From positions 1-43,045 of the forward strand of contig PABJ01000003.1 of assembly GCA_002699105.1 (NCBI GenBank): 43,045 nt of DNA, given 5' to 3'. Made by a program: the position numbers and the translations under genes. The DNA is from Ectothiorhodospiraceae bacterium. GTDB taxonomy: Bacteria > Bacteroidota > Ignavibacteria > SZUA-365 > GCA-2699105. The notes under the pieces are model-generated. The model searched no databases. It had not been told where the DNA came from and saw only the letters and a program-made list of their open reading frames with translations. Below, in pieces: positions 1-9,926 of this stretch. Position 1 is the first letter of the stretch. Every line of letters begins with the position of its first letter.

Positions 1-172
1 CATAGCATTTGTTCTTTACATCGCATATGCGCATTCGCCGCTGGATTCAACCACTTTTGAATTGCACCATCTTGCCTTTCTTCTGATACCGGTGGTTGCC
101 TACTTCTATCGGCGCTGGTGGTACGCGAGTTCTGCGAAGGCACAGCAAATCCGGATGGAGTTTGGCGGATGA
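1..172 (+). CDS. C-terminal end of a membrane protein (partial, starts before window); paralogue of the next gene
   Basis: Open frame from nt 2 to TGA at 170-172: ...LLIPVVAYFYRRWWYASSAKAQQIRMEFGG*, nearly identical to the end of the 169..708 product. Confidence 0.65.
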   Translation, partial: IAFVLYIAYAHSPLDSTTFELHHLAFLLIPVVAYFYRRWWYASSAKAQQIRMEFGG

Positions 173-708
173 GTGGAACAGTACCAATCCATAAGACTGC
201 CGAACTCTCGTTCGATGCATACCGCGCCATGTACAACGAGAAGCTTGAGGAGCAAATACAGAAGGGACAGAAAGATCTCCTCATCGTCGGCTGTCTCATC
301 GCCTGTGTGCTGGCCTACCTTTTAAAAGATGGAGAGTTCTCGGCATCCGAAATGCAGTGGATTATTCCCGGCCTTATCATGTTTGCAGCTTGTGTTCCGG
401 GTATCTACTCGAACCCAAGCATACCGAATATTTTGCTGCGGATGAGATATATGGTGCTCCATGTGGAATTTCGAAAGGAAGTTCTGAACCGTGCCTTGGT
501 CTCCGGTTTCAGTCATGTCACCATGATAATGGCATCCTTTTTCTTGCCATTGATTTCTATTCCCACCGAACCAATCGCCTTCATTATTGCCGCTGCGCTT
601 CTACTGATTCCGCCGGTTGCCTACTTCTACCGGCGCTGGTGGTACGCGAGTTCTGCGAAGGCACATCAAATCCGGATGGAGTTTGGAAAGGGAGTGACAC
701 AGGAATAG
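169..708 (+). CDS. Hypothetical multi-TM membrane protein
   Basis: ORF 118..708; likely start ATG at 169 overlapping the upstream TGA (ATGA). Hydrophobic segments LLIVGCLIACVLAYLL, IAFIIAAALLLIPPVAYFY. Confidence 0.65.
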   Translation: MSGTVPIHKTAELSFDAYRAMYNEKLEEQIQKGQKDLLIVGCLIACVLAYLLKDGEFSASEMQWIIPGLIMFAACVPGIYSNPSIPNILLRMRYMVLHVEFRKEVLNRALVSGFSHVTMIMASFFLPLISIPTEPIAFIIAAALLLIPPVAYFYRRWWYASSAKAHQIRMEFGKGVTQE

Positions 709-709
709 T

Positions 710-1030
710 ATGTTTGGAAAGCAGCTACCGCGGTTTGGGGCGATGAAGTCGAATCCACCGGATTTCGTTGAGCCGCTGGACGAATACAAGAAGCAGCCGC
801 CTGCGACAAAGAAAAAGCGTGCACTTTACGTAGTAGCACTGCTCCTTGCGCTCAGTCCGTTATATATCGGCGCCGAACACGGGGAGGGCTGGCTGCGCGA
901 GGCATCACGAATTGGATTCTTTGTTTTGCTTATCGCTGCTGTTACCGTCTATGCAGTGCGCTCGTTCCAGAACCGGTTATATCGCCGGGGCCTGCTTCCG
1001 GAGCAACGTAACGAACAGGACGAATCATGA
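710..1030 (+). CDS. Hypothetical small membrane protein
   Basis: ATG one base after the upstream stop; two hydrophobic stretches (ALYVVALLLALSPLYIG, IGFFVLLIAAVTVYAV). Confidence 0.6.
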   Translation: MFGKQLPRFGAMKSNPPDFVEPLDEYKKQPPATKKKRALYVVALLLALSPLYIGAEHGEGWLREASRIGFFVLLIAAVTVYAVRSFQNRLYRRGLLPEQRNEQDES

Positions 1031-1159
1031 ACGAAAGCCAAGAGCTACTCTAGCGCATCAGGCTCGGAGACTCCGCTGGCAGAAGCTCCACGAGAAAATA
1101 TTGTTCAAGCATGCTACTCGTGAAATAACGGTTCAGCTCCTTATCGGACCGGTACAGCA

Positions 1160-1190
1160 AAGCCCCTTCGGAGTTTCTCCGAGGGGGCTT
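1160..1190. terminator. Bidirectional intrinsic terminator between convergent genes
   Basis: 14-bp stem AAGCCCCTTCGGAG-TTT-CTCCGAGGGGGCTT between + gene ending 1030 and - gene ending 1213. Confidence 0.7.
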
Positions 1191-1212
1191 GTTGTATTTG
1201 TGATATTACCGT

Positions 1213-3324
1213 CTAGTTCACTTTGACGACTCGCGACGTCTTGGCATTGCCCCCGCTCATCACCCGGATCATATAACGTCCAGCGGGGACAGACTGACCG
1301 CTCATGGATACACCATCCCAGGTGTAGTTGTGTGTTCCCGGGTTCAGCATACCGCTATGTACTACGGCGACTTCTCTCCCCAACGCATCAAAGACCGCAA
1401 CGTGAACCACATCACGCGAATCGAGGTGAACGTCAAAGTCCGTCGCGCTCACGAAAGGATTTGGGTACGCTGCTGAGACACTGAAGCTGCCTGCAGCTGA
1501 AGGGACTTCAGGCGTTCCGGTTATCGTCCCGGGATCGGTTAGCCAAATTCCGTCGAAATCGGTACTGGCCGCAAGCAGCCCATTGGGAAGTACGGTGAGG
1601 TCGCTTACCCAATGAGTGAGCTCTCCCATATGCTGGAGATTATCGTCCAACTTGTATGCCGCATACACTCCGTTATTTGTCCCATAGAAGGTGTTTCCCC
1701 TGAGATCGCTGACGATAGCGGTGATTTGGTCTGCCGGGACGTCGAATTGAAGATCCCGCTTTGCCCAGGTCAAGCCGTTATCGATTGATAGATAATCGCG
1801 GAACAGAATGACGCCCGGTTCATACTCGTACATTTCGGCGTCGTATGAGTACTCGAAGTCTGCTACCGCTTCCCACGATGCTCCTTGATCGGTCGATCGA
1901 TAAAACATGTTGTTCATTGCATCGGCGATAAACAGCACGCGGCCGCTCGTCAGGAACATGTACTCCGGAAGCAGTACCGGAGAGTTGTACCCACCCGCAG
2001 AGGAAGTCGAGGAATTGAAGTAATACAGTATACCTGCATCCGTACAGATGGCGAGGTCACGTGCGATGTGGCGCTGGACTGCGTAACTGGTGATATTTTC
2101 AGGGGCTACGTCGAATACCGTATTCCAAGTATCCCCCTGGTCGGTCGATAGCCAGAGTTGATTGTCGTGCGCCGAGTACCAGGCACCGAGGTGGTGCGCG
2201 TAGAACATCGGCATCGGCTCGGTGTCCGTCCACGGCTGAGGGCTCTGTTCCGGGTAGCGCATCCACGTATCACCGAAATCGGTGGTTATGTACCTTCCGC
2301 CGACGAGGATGTTATCGCCGATACCGTGAATGCTGGCAGCGCCTTTTTCCACCATGCTATGCATCGAGGTGTACCATGTTGCGCCCCAGTCAGTCGTCGC
2401 TGTAATTCCATCCGCATAATGAGAGCCCAGGAAATAGCCGTTGCCGAGGAAATGGAACCGCTCCATACGCGGACCTGCTGGGTAGGGATGCCACGATTGA
2501 CCGCCGTCGGTTGTATGATATATTTGCTGTGTTTCTGCCTCAAGTGCAAGCATACTTTCGCGGTCGAAGGCAAAGAAATCCAGCGCAGGCTGCCCCGATG
2601 TACCCGGATGAGGCAGCGCTTCCCATGTATCGCCGAGATCTTCCGATACGCGGATGCCGTTCTCTGTGTTGAGCAGTACGAGGGATTCGAAGCAATCCAC
2701 GCCGAGAATAGGGAAATCGTTGGGCCACACGTTATCCCATGTGGTACCAGCATCGTTGCTGCGGTAAAGGCCCTTACTGACCGTGCCCATGAACAGCGCT
2801 CCGCCAACAGACTGTGCAAGGTCCGCAGGGTTGAATTCGTAGCTGCTGCCTTTGTACAGCAGCTCCCACGACTGCGTTGCATCGCTGTACTTGTAAAGTC
2901 CGAGCACATCGCTATATGCGTACAGGTAAGGTGCGCCGAAAAACAAATGCATATCCCCGCCAGGTACGCTGGAATGGCGATACCATGTGCTGCCTTCGTC
3001 ATCGCACACGAAGACGGATGCATTGGAGGTAATTGCGTAGAGGATACGGTTGCTGCGGTCGTACTGAAGGGAGGTGATTCCGCCATCCGGAAGCCCTCCG
3101 CCGGCCTTCATCCAGGTAAAACCATGATCTGTGCTGCGGAACACACCGCCGGGGATCATCCCCGTAACGACGTTCGTTCCGCTCGTGTGTATAAATTCTG
3201 TCGTACCCGCAGCATGCATTGCACCGCTGATATTGCGCCACTCCAGCGTCTGCGCCGAGAGCGTTCCTGCGGCAAGCATGAGCAGGTAAACGACGATATT
3301 TGAACTCCGAAGTATGAAAGACAT
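1213..3324 (-). CDS. Secreted BNR/sortilin-type beta-propeller protein with T9SS type A sorting domain
   Basis: Signal peptide; repeated S.D.G.TW motifs (STDQGDTWNTV, STDHGFTWMKA); C-terminal AAYPNPF...GTHNYTWDG...PAGRYMIRV...SRVVKVN. Confidence 0.85.
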   Translation of the reverse strand: MSFILRSSNIVVYLLMLAAGTLSAQTLEWRNISGAMHAAGTTEFIHTSGTNVVTGMIPGGVFRSTDHGFTWMKAGGGLPDGGITSLQYDRSNRILYAITSNASVFVCDDEGSTWYRHSSVPGGDMHLFFGAPYLYAYSDVLGLYKYSDATQSWELLYKGSSYEFNPADLAQSVGGALFMGTVSKGLYRSNDAGTTWDNVWPNDFPILGVDCFESLVLLNTENGIRVSEDLGDTWEALPHPGTSGQPALDFFAFDRESMLALEAETQQIYHTTDGGQSWHPYPAGPRMERFHFLGNGYFLGSHYADGITATTDWGATWYTSMHSMVEKGAASIHGIGDNILVGGRYITTDFGDTWMRYPEQSPQPWTDTEPMPMFYAHHLGAWYSAHDNQLWLSTDQGDTWNTVFDVAPENITSYAVQRHIARDLAICTDAGILYYFNSSTSSAGGYNSPVLLPEYMFLTSGRVLFIADAMNNMFYRSTDQGASWEAVADFEYSYDAEMYEYEPGVILFRDYLSIDNGLTWAKRDLQFDVPADQITAIVSDLRGNTFYGTNNGVYAAYKLDDNLQHMGELTHWVSDLTVLPNGLLAASTDFDGIWLTDPGTITGTPEVPSAAGSFSVSAAYPNPFVSATDFDVHLDSRDVVHVAVFDALGREVAVVHSGMLNPGTHNYTWDGVSMSGQSVPAGRYMIRVMSGGNAKTSRVVKVN

Positions 3325-3558
3325 ACGTCATCCTTTCAAGCTGTAAGGTGTTTCCAGTCGTAACGACCGGGCTGTTTTGAACTGAAACTGAATGGCGATA
3401 TTACGGCCGGTGAAAATCGAAAGTTGCGGCCGTGCTTCTAATACAGTATTCGGATAACCTGGTATGGTGCAGCGGCGTGGAATTATTTCACGATTGAAGC
3501 AGCCTGTATTTCAGAAATGCGTTCTCTACAACGGATAAAGAATGCTGAAATACGGTAG

Positions 3559-3965
<407 letters not shown>

Positions 3966-4060
3966 CGGAGGCAGCATCAAGGCAGACTGCCGGAGAGCAT
4001 CCCGCTCAAGGAATGCCTGCCGGCACAGACGCCGCTGCGTATAGGATAGAAGCCGGCGAA

Positions 4061-6301
4061 CTAGCGCAGCTTGACGATGGTACCGCTCTCATGCCGGCCG
4101 CCAAAGCCGAGGCTATAGTAGTAGACGCCGGGAGGAATGGGCATACCATCGAGGGCGGTGCCGTCCCAGTCGAAGGTGTGGCTGCCGCGGGAGTAGTGTC
4201 CGGACTCGGCGAAGACCTGTCTGCCGTACACGTTGACAATGGAGAGAGAGAGCATCCCAGAGGAGCGGAGGTCCACATCGATGGAAGCCCTGTCCACGAA
4301 GGGGTTCGGATAGAAAGCGCCAAGCGTGAAGGAGCCCGCACCAGCAGGAACGTCCCCGATGCCAACGGACTTGCGGGCCTCAATGGCGACAGGTACAGGG
4401 ATGACCTGCCAGCCGTCGAGGAGATCGGTCTTGTACTCGATGTGAATAGTATCGACAACGTTGGCGCCCTCGGCGACCTTGTTCATAATGAGCAGCCACT
4501 CGAAGTACATGTCCTCGCCGGGGCCCAACTCGGGGAAGCCGTAGGAGCGCGGGTAGCCGTTGGCATTCGTGAAGTAGTTTTCGCTGAGGTCACGGAGCTG
4601 AACGAAGAGATTGGGATTTGTGGTATCGGTGCGGTTCTCGAGCTCGAATCTGAGCAGGAAGCGGTCGGGGACCCACTTGCGAGTAACGGGGTTGTAGCGG
4701 ATGCTGTCCAGGGATTCGTGGGAGGTGTGAATAGGCGGTCGGACGCCTTGAATGAACACGCGCTCGGTGCATTCGAGGATCTTCTGGTTACCGTGATCGA
4801 ACACCTCGAGGGAAACAGTCTCTTCACGGTCGTACTCGGAACGTAAGGGGCGCACGATCCAAAAGTCGTAGACATCATCCTTTCCGGGTATCTCACCGAT
4901 CTGCCAGTAGGTATCCTTCGTAGTCTCAAATGAAGCAGGGAGATTGAGCACGGCATGATGAACAGGCAGGGGATCGAAGCGGGGATTGATGATTCTGCTA
5001 TTGATGGTGAAGAGGGGATGGGTGAGTGCACCATCCTCGACAAGAATCTCATCCGGCACCGTCATGAAGCAGGCAGGATCTGGTGCCGGATCGGCGATAC
5101 GGATGGTAATGCATGTATCGCGGCCATCGGGATAGAGCTCAGTGGCATAGTGAATACAAACACGTTCCTCGGTATCGGAGATCGGAGAATCTGCGAGCGT
5201 GACTTTCCAAACAAGTTCTCGAGGGTGATCTTTCTGTAAAGCAAAGCTGCTTTGCTCCGCTTCGACGCCATCAACAAGGGCGAGATGAGGAGCCTGCGAT
5301 AAGTCGATTAAGGCAGTTGGCCAGCGGTGGGATGTATCAAGCGTGGACTCAAGACTCAATCGAATATCGAACGTATCCGGAGTCCACACTCCCGTTGAAA
5401 CATCGAAACTTATCAGTCCAGGGTAATATAGTTCTGAGAGTACACCATTTACGCCAGGTATATGGAACGAGCCGGCACATCCCGCTTGCTTGTAATTGAG
5501 TGTGTCGAACACCTCAATAGTGAACCGCACATCCCGATCGTACCAAAGTTTCTTGATGTTCACGCCCCAGGTCACGGTGATGGATTCGCCCGGCGGTATG
5601 GGATCGAAATAGAGGAACCGCGATCTATCGTCAGGGTGAATATCTGCCGACATGCCGCGGGCAAGGAAAATCTGAGCCTCTTTTGCGATGACGGGGACAG
5701 CACCGCGATTTTCAATGCGTGCCTCAACTTTGAATGTTGAGGTTGTATACCGATGATCATCGAACAGAATCATACCCGGGCCGCTGAGATTGGCGCATAC
5801 GATATCGAGATGTGGGATCGTCAACTCAATCATCTGTGCCGCAGGCCGCGAACATGAACCACTGATAGGGATGGCGGGATTCGTGATCTTCCGGTACCTG
5901 ATATCGGCCGTAAACGGATCTCCCAAGGCTATTGCGCTTTTGTTATCCGGAGCGAGCTGCCATTCGAATGTCGCCGTATCCCCGAGAGAAATAGTATCAG
6001 GCAGCTGCTGCCAGAGAGTCTGTGCAGAGGGCGCAAGGACGTACCCACGCGGAACAGTAATGCCTGCTTCCAGCCCGATTGCCGTGAAGGTTGGTTCCGT
6101 CCCTATCAAGTGAACCTTGAGGAGAAACTTTTCGGGAATGAACGTACGGCGATTGGTTTCGTATTCGATCTTCGAAGGGGCATCGATCACACATTCGACT
6201 GGATCTGTAGCTGATCGGGCACGGGTATTCTGTTGGGCTGTACCGGTGCATGTACAACACAAGAATAGGACTACAACAGCAGTGACGAGAAAGTAACGCA
6301 T
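4061..6301 (-). CDS. Secreted protein with T9SS type A sorting domain
   Basis: ORF 4061..6469; likely start ATG at 6301 giving MRYFLVTAVVVLFLCCTCTGTAQQ signal peptide; C-term GAFYPNPFVDRASIDVDL...GSHTFDWDGTALDGMPIPPGVYYYSL. Confidence 0.8.
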   Translation of the reverse strand: MRYFLVTAVVVLFLCCTCTGTAQQNTRARSATDPVECVIDAPSKIEYETNRRTFIPEKFLLKVHLIGTEPTFTAIGLEAGITVPRGYVLAPSAQTLWQQLPDTISLGDTATFEWQLAPDNKSAIALGDPFTADIRYRKITNPAIPISGSCSRPAAQMIELTIPHLDIVCANLSGPGMILFDDHRYTTSTFKVEARIENRGAVPVIAKEAQIFLARGMSADIHPDDRSRFLYFDPIPPGESITVTWGVNIKKLWYDRDVRFTIEVFDTLNYKQAGCAGSFHIPGVNGVLSELYYPGLISFDVSTGVWTPDTFDIRLSLESTLDTSHRWPTALIDLSQAPHLALVDGVEAEQSSFALQKDHPRELVWKVTLADSPISDTEERVCIHYATELYPDGRDTCITIRIADPAPDPACFMTVPDEILVEDGALTHPLFTINSRIINPRFDPLPVHHAVLNLPASFETTKDTYWQIGEIPGKDDVYDFWIVRPLRSEYDREETVSLEVFDHGNQKILECTERVFIQGVRPPIHTSHESLDSIRYNPVTRKWVPDRFLLRFELENRTDTTNPNLFVQLRDLSENYFTNANGYPRSYGFPELGPGEDMYFEWLLIMNKVAEGANVVDTIHIEYKTDLLDGWQVIPVPVAIEARKSVGIGDVPAGAGSFTLGAFYPNPFVDRASIDVDLRSSGMLSLSIVNVYGRQVFAESGHYSRGSHTFDWDGTALDGMPIPPGVYYYSLGFGGRHESGTIVKLR

Positions 6302-6423
6302 AGCATCCCTGTTGAGCATAAAGGGATTCGCGGTGATACCGCATGACTCAGAGTACCTGAAGAATGTAGCGAAGATTTCGGAAAGTGTAAAGGCAGTAAT
6401 GCGTCGCTGGTTGAACCCCGCCG

Positions 6424-9066
6424 TTACGGTCCGATATTGATGGTACACGGACGAATGGCGAAGACCCAATAGCCTTTCCCCGGCTCCACTTCCGAAGCGA
6501 TGGTAAACTGTCCGCCGTCAAATCCGAACAACCCTCCAATCGAATTCGCCGGTGTACTTGTGACCCGTGAAACGGGGATTGGCTCTGAAAGCGATCCGAC
6601 GAGATTCCAGGTATAGGCTTGGGAAACCGTATATGTCGCAGATTGTATCGGCGTACCGCCATTGATGATGGTTCTCGGCCCATTGAAATACACGAAATAG
6701 CCTTTGCCGCTCTCTGCTTGTGACACTGCCTGGTATTGCGCTCCGTCGAATTCCCAAACAGCGCCGGAGATGCCGCTAAATACGTAGTCAACGTCCCAGC
6801 GGGAAGGCATGACCGGCACAGAAACTATGTTCCACCCTTCATCTACGGTATGGACGATGGGCTTCGTCCATCTTGTGAAGCGTCCAGCTGTTTTATTTCC
6901 TGCGATCGTAAAGCTGCCACCCACATAGAATCCGCTATCTGTAGGAGCGAGAGAGTAAACTATATCATTTGTTCCGGAACCGAGTGTTTCCCACGTGGAG
7001 TCTGTCCATCGGCCGATATTGCCAGTGGATATCCCACCCGCCGTAGTGAATCCACCTGCCACATATACGTCGCCGTCGAACTCGGCGATGGAACGAACAG
7101 CTCCGTTGGTTCCAGACCCGAGAGGCTGCCAGGCCCCTCCATACCATTTCGCGATGCAGTTAGCTGCTGAACTACCAGCTGTGGTGAAGAATCCCCCGGC
7201 ATAGAGTGCAGTGTCGACGGAGGTTAGCGCTGTCACTGTGTAGTTCATTCCGCTACCAAGCGCTGAATAGCTCGTTCCATTCCAGGATGCAATACGGTTT
7301 GCGGAAGCACCGCCTGCCTGGGTGAAACTTCCTCCGACAAAGAGAGTCGTGCTGTCGCTCTCCAACGCATAGACGGCGGCATTCACGCCTGTACCTACAA
7401 CACTCCATGAAGTCCCGTTGAACTCGGCGATATTATGCGGTGGATTGGGAGCTCCAGCAACAGACAACAAGCCTCCTGCATAAAGCTTTCCTTGATGTGT
7501 CTGCAGCGCATTCACACCGCCGCTCAGTCCGAAACCCGCCTGCGACCAGGAACTGCCGTTCCATCGGGCGATACCGCTGACGGAAACTCCGCCGGCGTTT
7601 GTGAAGAATCCGCCCGCGTAGAGATATCCGTTGTACACTTCCATGTATTGAACAGCCTGGTTCGTGCCGCTGCCCAGAGGCATCCACTTGCCATTGACTT
7701 TGCGAGCGATATAATTGACCGCTGTTCCTCCAGCGTTCGTGAAATTACCGCAGATGTATATATCGCCGTTGTAAGTCTCAACGTCGAAGACGGTGTTGTT
7801 CATACCGTTGCCAAGTTGCCGCCAATTCACACCATTGAGTTCAATGATGCTGTTGCATACCACACCGGATAGAATAGTAAATGCTCCGCCGGCAACCAGC
7901 GATAAGCTGTCGGTGACTATCGTATGAACGGTACCGTTTGCACCGTTGCCTAGCGCCGCCCAGGTAACCCCGTTCCAGCGGGCAATATTGCTTACCGATA
8001 TTCCGCCGGCACTGGTGAAGTTCCCGCCTGCGTATATAGCATTGTTATACTTTGTAATCGATCGGACAGTATTGTTGATGCCGGACCCGAGCGAATTCCA
8101 GAAGAAGCCGTCCCATCTCGCAATTTTCGACATGGGAGTGGTTCCGTTGACAAAGTTGAAATTACCTCCGACGTAGAGATTCATTCCATCGGGATATATC
8201 GCATACACATCACCTGCAACACCGCCGCCAACAGTTGCCCATTGCTGGGCCGGAACGTCCCATTTCGCAAAATGACCGGTAAACTTGCCGCCGATATACA
8301 TCTCACCTATGTCGCTTATTGCAATATCAAGAACCTCGCCGTTGGTACCTGTTGCGAGTTGAACCCAGTTGACGCTGTTCCATTTGATGATGTTATTCGC
8401 GTTCATACCGGGAACACCGCCGCCGAAGAGACCGCCAACGTAGAACTGATTGCCATCCGGCACTATGATGTTCACCCGGCCATTGATGCCGGTTCCGATT
8501 GCCGACCAGTTCGGGCCACCGGTCCACTTTGCAATGCGGTTCACAGTAGTGGATCCGCTGTGTATGAATTCGCCCCCGGCATAGATATCATTCCCGACGA
8601 CAGCGATAGTATATACGGTGCTATCGAACCCATCGCCCATCGGGTACCAATTGTAGCCATCCCAGTACGCAATATTCTTTGCGGGGATGCCGCCTACCCT
8701 CGAGAATAAGCCGCCGACATAGATCTTATCATCATGCTGTAGAATGGCATGCACGATGCCGTTGGTTCCGGGCAGTCCATAGCCGTCATCCCACGCTACA
8801 TCAAATGGATCGGGAGTGCCGAGACTGTGTAATTGGGGCTTCTGGATCGGGGCGAACCGAGGTTCTTCACCTGGACGCGAGATCAACCGCAGTCCGCCTG
8901 TATTCGATGAATGATCCTGCGCTGGTACGGCCTTGAGGGTGCCGTCAGGATGAAGATACTCGAGGACACCACCATTCGATGGCGGAGTATAGCGATCCTG
9001 TGCCCGCAGCATTGTTATGCAAAGAGCGAACATCGAAATCAATGTGAGTAATACGACCCGCTTCAT
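6424..9066 (-). CDS. Secreted delta-60/kelch-like beta-propeller repeat protein with non-canonical C-terminal 'GWNIVSVP' module
   Basis: Signal peptide MKRVVLLTLISMFALCITMLRAQ; many ~46-aa repeats with YAGG.FT.AGG...IA.WNG..W..LG.G.N; no canonical T9SS CTD. Confidence 0.8.
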   Translation of the reverse strand: MKRVVLLTLISMFALCITMLRAQDRYTPPSNGGVLEYLHPDGTLKAVPAQDHSSNTGGLRLISRPGEEPRFAPIQKPQLHSLGTPDPFDVAWDDGYGLPGTNGIVHAILQHDDKIYVGGLFSRVGGIPAKNIAYWDGYNWYPMGDGFDSTVYTIAVVGNDIYAGGEFIHSGSTTVNRIAKWTGGPNWSAIGTGINGRVNIIVPDGNQFYVGGLFGGGVPGMNANNIIKWNSVNWVQLATGTNGEVLDIAISDIGEMYIGGKFTGHFAKWDVPAQQWATVGGGVAGDVYAIYPDGMNLYVGGNFNFVNGTTPMSKIARWDGFFWNSLGSGINNTVRSITKYNNAIYAGGNFTSAGGISVSNIARWNGVTWAALGNGANGTVHTIVTDSLSLVAGGAFTILSGVVCNSIIELNGVNWRQLGNGMNNTVFDVETYNGDIYICGNFTNAGGTAVNYIARKVNGKWMPLGSGTNQAVQYMEVYNGYLYAGGFFTNAGGVSVSGIARWNGSSWSQAGFGLSGGVNALQTHQGKLYAGGLLSVAGAPNPPHNIAEFNGTSWSVVGTGVNAAVYALESDSTTLFVGGSFTQAGGASANRIASWNGTSYSALGSGMNYTVTALTSVDTALYAGGFFTTAGSSAANCIAKWYGGAWQPLGSGTNGAVRSIAEFDGDVYVAGGFTTAGGISTGNIGRWTDSTWETLGSGTNDIVYSLAPTDSGFYVGGSFTIAGNKTAGRFTRWTKPIVHTVDEGWNIVSVPVMPSRWDVDYVFSGISGAVWEFDGAQYQAVSQAESGKGYFVYFNGPRTIINGGTPIQSATYTVSQAYTWNLVGSLSEPIPVSRVTSTPANSIGGLFGFDGGQFTIASEVEPGKGYWVFAIRPCTINIGP

Positions 9067-9088
9067 GGTGGTACCCGAGTAATAAAGG

Positions 9089-9865
9089 TTAACGGAGGAG
9101 CATCATCCGGCGTGTCTGAACGAATTCACCGCTGATTAACCGACAGTTATACATACCGCTCGCGACTTCATGCCCATCGTCGCTACGGCCATCCCAGCTT
9201 AGTGTGTGCGTGCCTGGTGCGATGTCGCCTGAATGCAGGGTTCGTATCTTCCGTCCGAGGGAATTGAAGATTTGGATCTCGGCAAAACCGCGCGTCTCGT
9301 TCGAAAACTGAATCGTGGTGGATGGGTTGAACGGGTTGGGGTAGTTCTGCTGCAAGGCAAAAGAGGACGGATTTACAACCTCATCTACATCGGATAAGAC
9401 CGAGAAATTGAGCGCCAATTCGTAATTGGTTATGGGTTGATTGTCTTTATCTGCTGCGACGATGTTCTTCACACGGAATCCGAATGGATCTTCTACCCAT
9501 ACACCATTGAGGACGAAGACGATTTGCTTTTGACCCGGCTTGACCGTCGTCCCGCCTGCATCGTACGCGAGGAGCACGAATACTTTGTCATGTTCACGGA
9601 TCTTCGGATTATTCGGGCCGGGGATCGGACCGAAAATCGTCTGAATTTTGTCTGCATCCTCGGGCAACTGATCGATACCCGTGAATTCGAATTGCAGGCC
9701 GCGGATTTGCACTTTGTTATCCATCCGGACAGCAATCTGCTGCTCGGAAACAAATACCTCCAGTTTCACGTCGCCCTGAGCGAGCGCCTGCGGTTGAATG
9801 TGCTGTATTGGCAATGCCGTAATGGCAATCATGATCGATAGAAATGCGAACTTCGCTGCGTTCAT
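9089..9865 (-). CDS. Secreted protein, cohesin-like domain + T9SS type A sorting domain
   Basis: Signal peptide; QIRGLQFEFTGI / KIREHDKVFVLLAYDAGG matches the C-terminal half of the 9927 product; C-term LQQNYPNPFNPSTTIQF...GTHTLSWDGRSDDG. Confidence 0.8.
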   Translation of the reverse strand: MNAAKFAFLSIMIAITALPIQHIQPQALAQGDVKLEVFVSEQQIAVRMDNKVQIRGLQFEFTGIDQLPEDADKIQTIFGPIPGPNNPKIREHDKVFVLLAYDAGGTTVKPGQKQIVFVLNGVWVEDPFGFRVKNIVAADKDNQPITNYELALNFSVLSDVDEVVNPSSFALQQNYPNPFNPSTTIQFSNETRGFAEIQIFNSLGRKIRTLHSGDIAPGTHTLSWDGRSDDGHEVASGMYNCRLISGEFVQTRRMMLLR

Positions 9866-9926
9866 GAAAAACTCCTTACCACTGGGTTGTTTCTATTCCG
9901 GTGTTATATAATATCTGTGTCGAACC

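Noticed and set aside
2158-3303. 381-aa + strand ORF
   Set aside because: Antisense to the BNR/T9SS gene, no recognisable domain.
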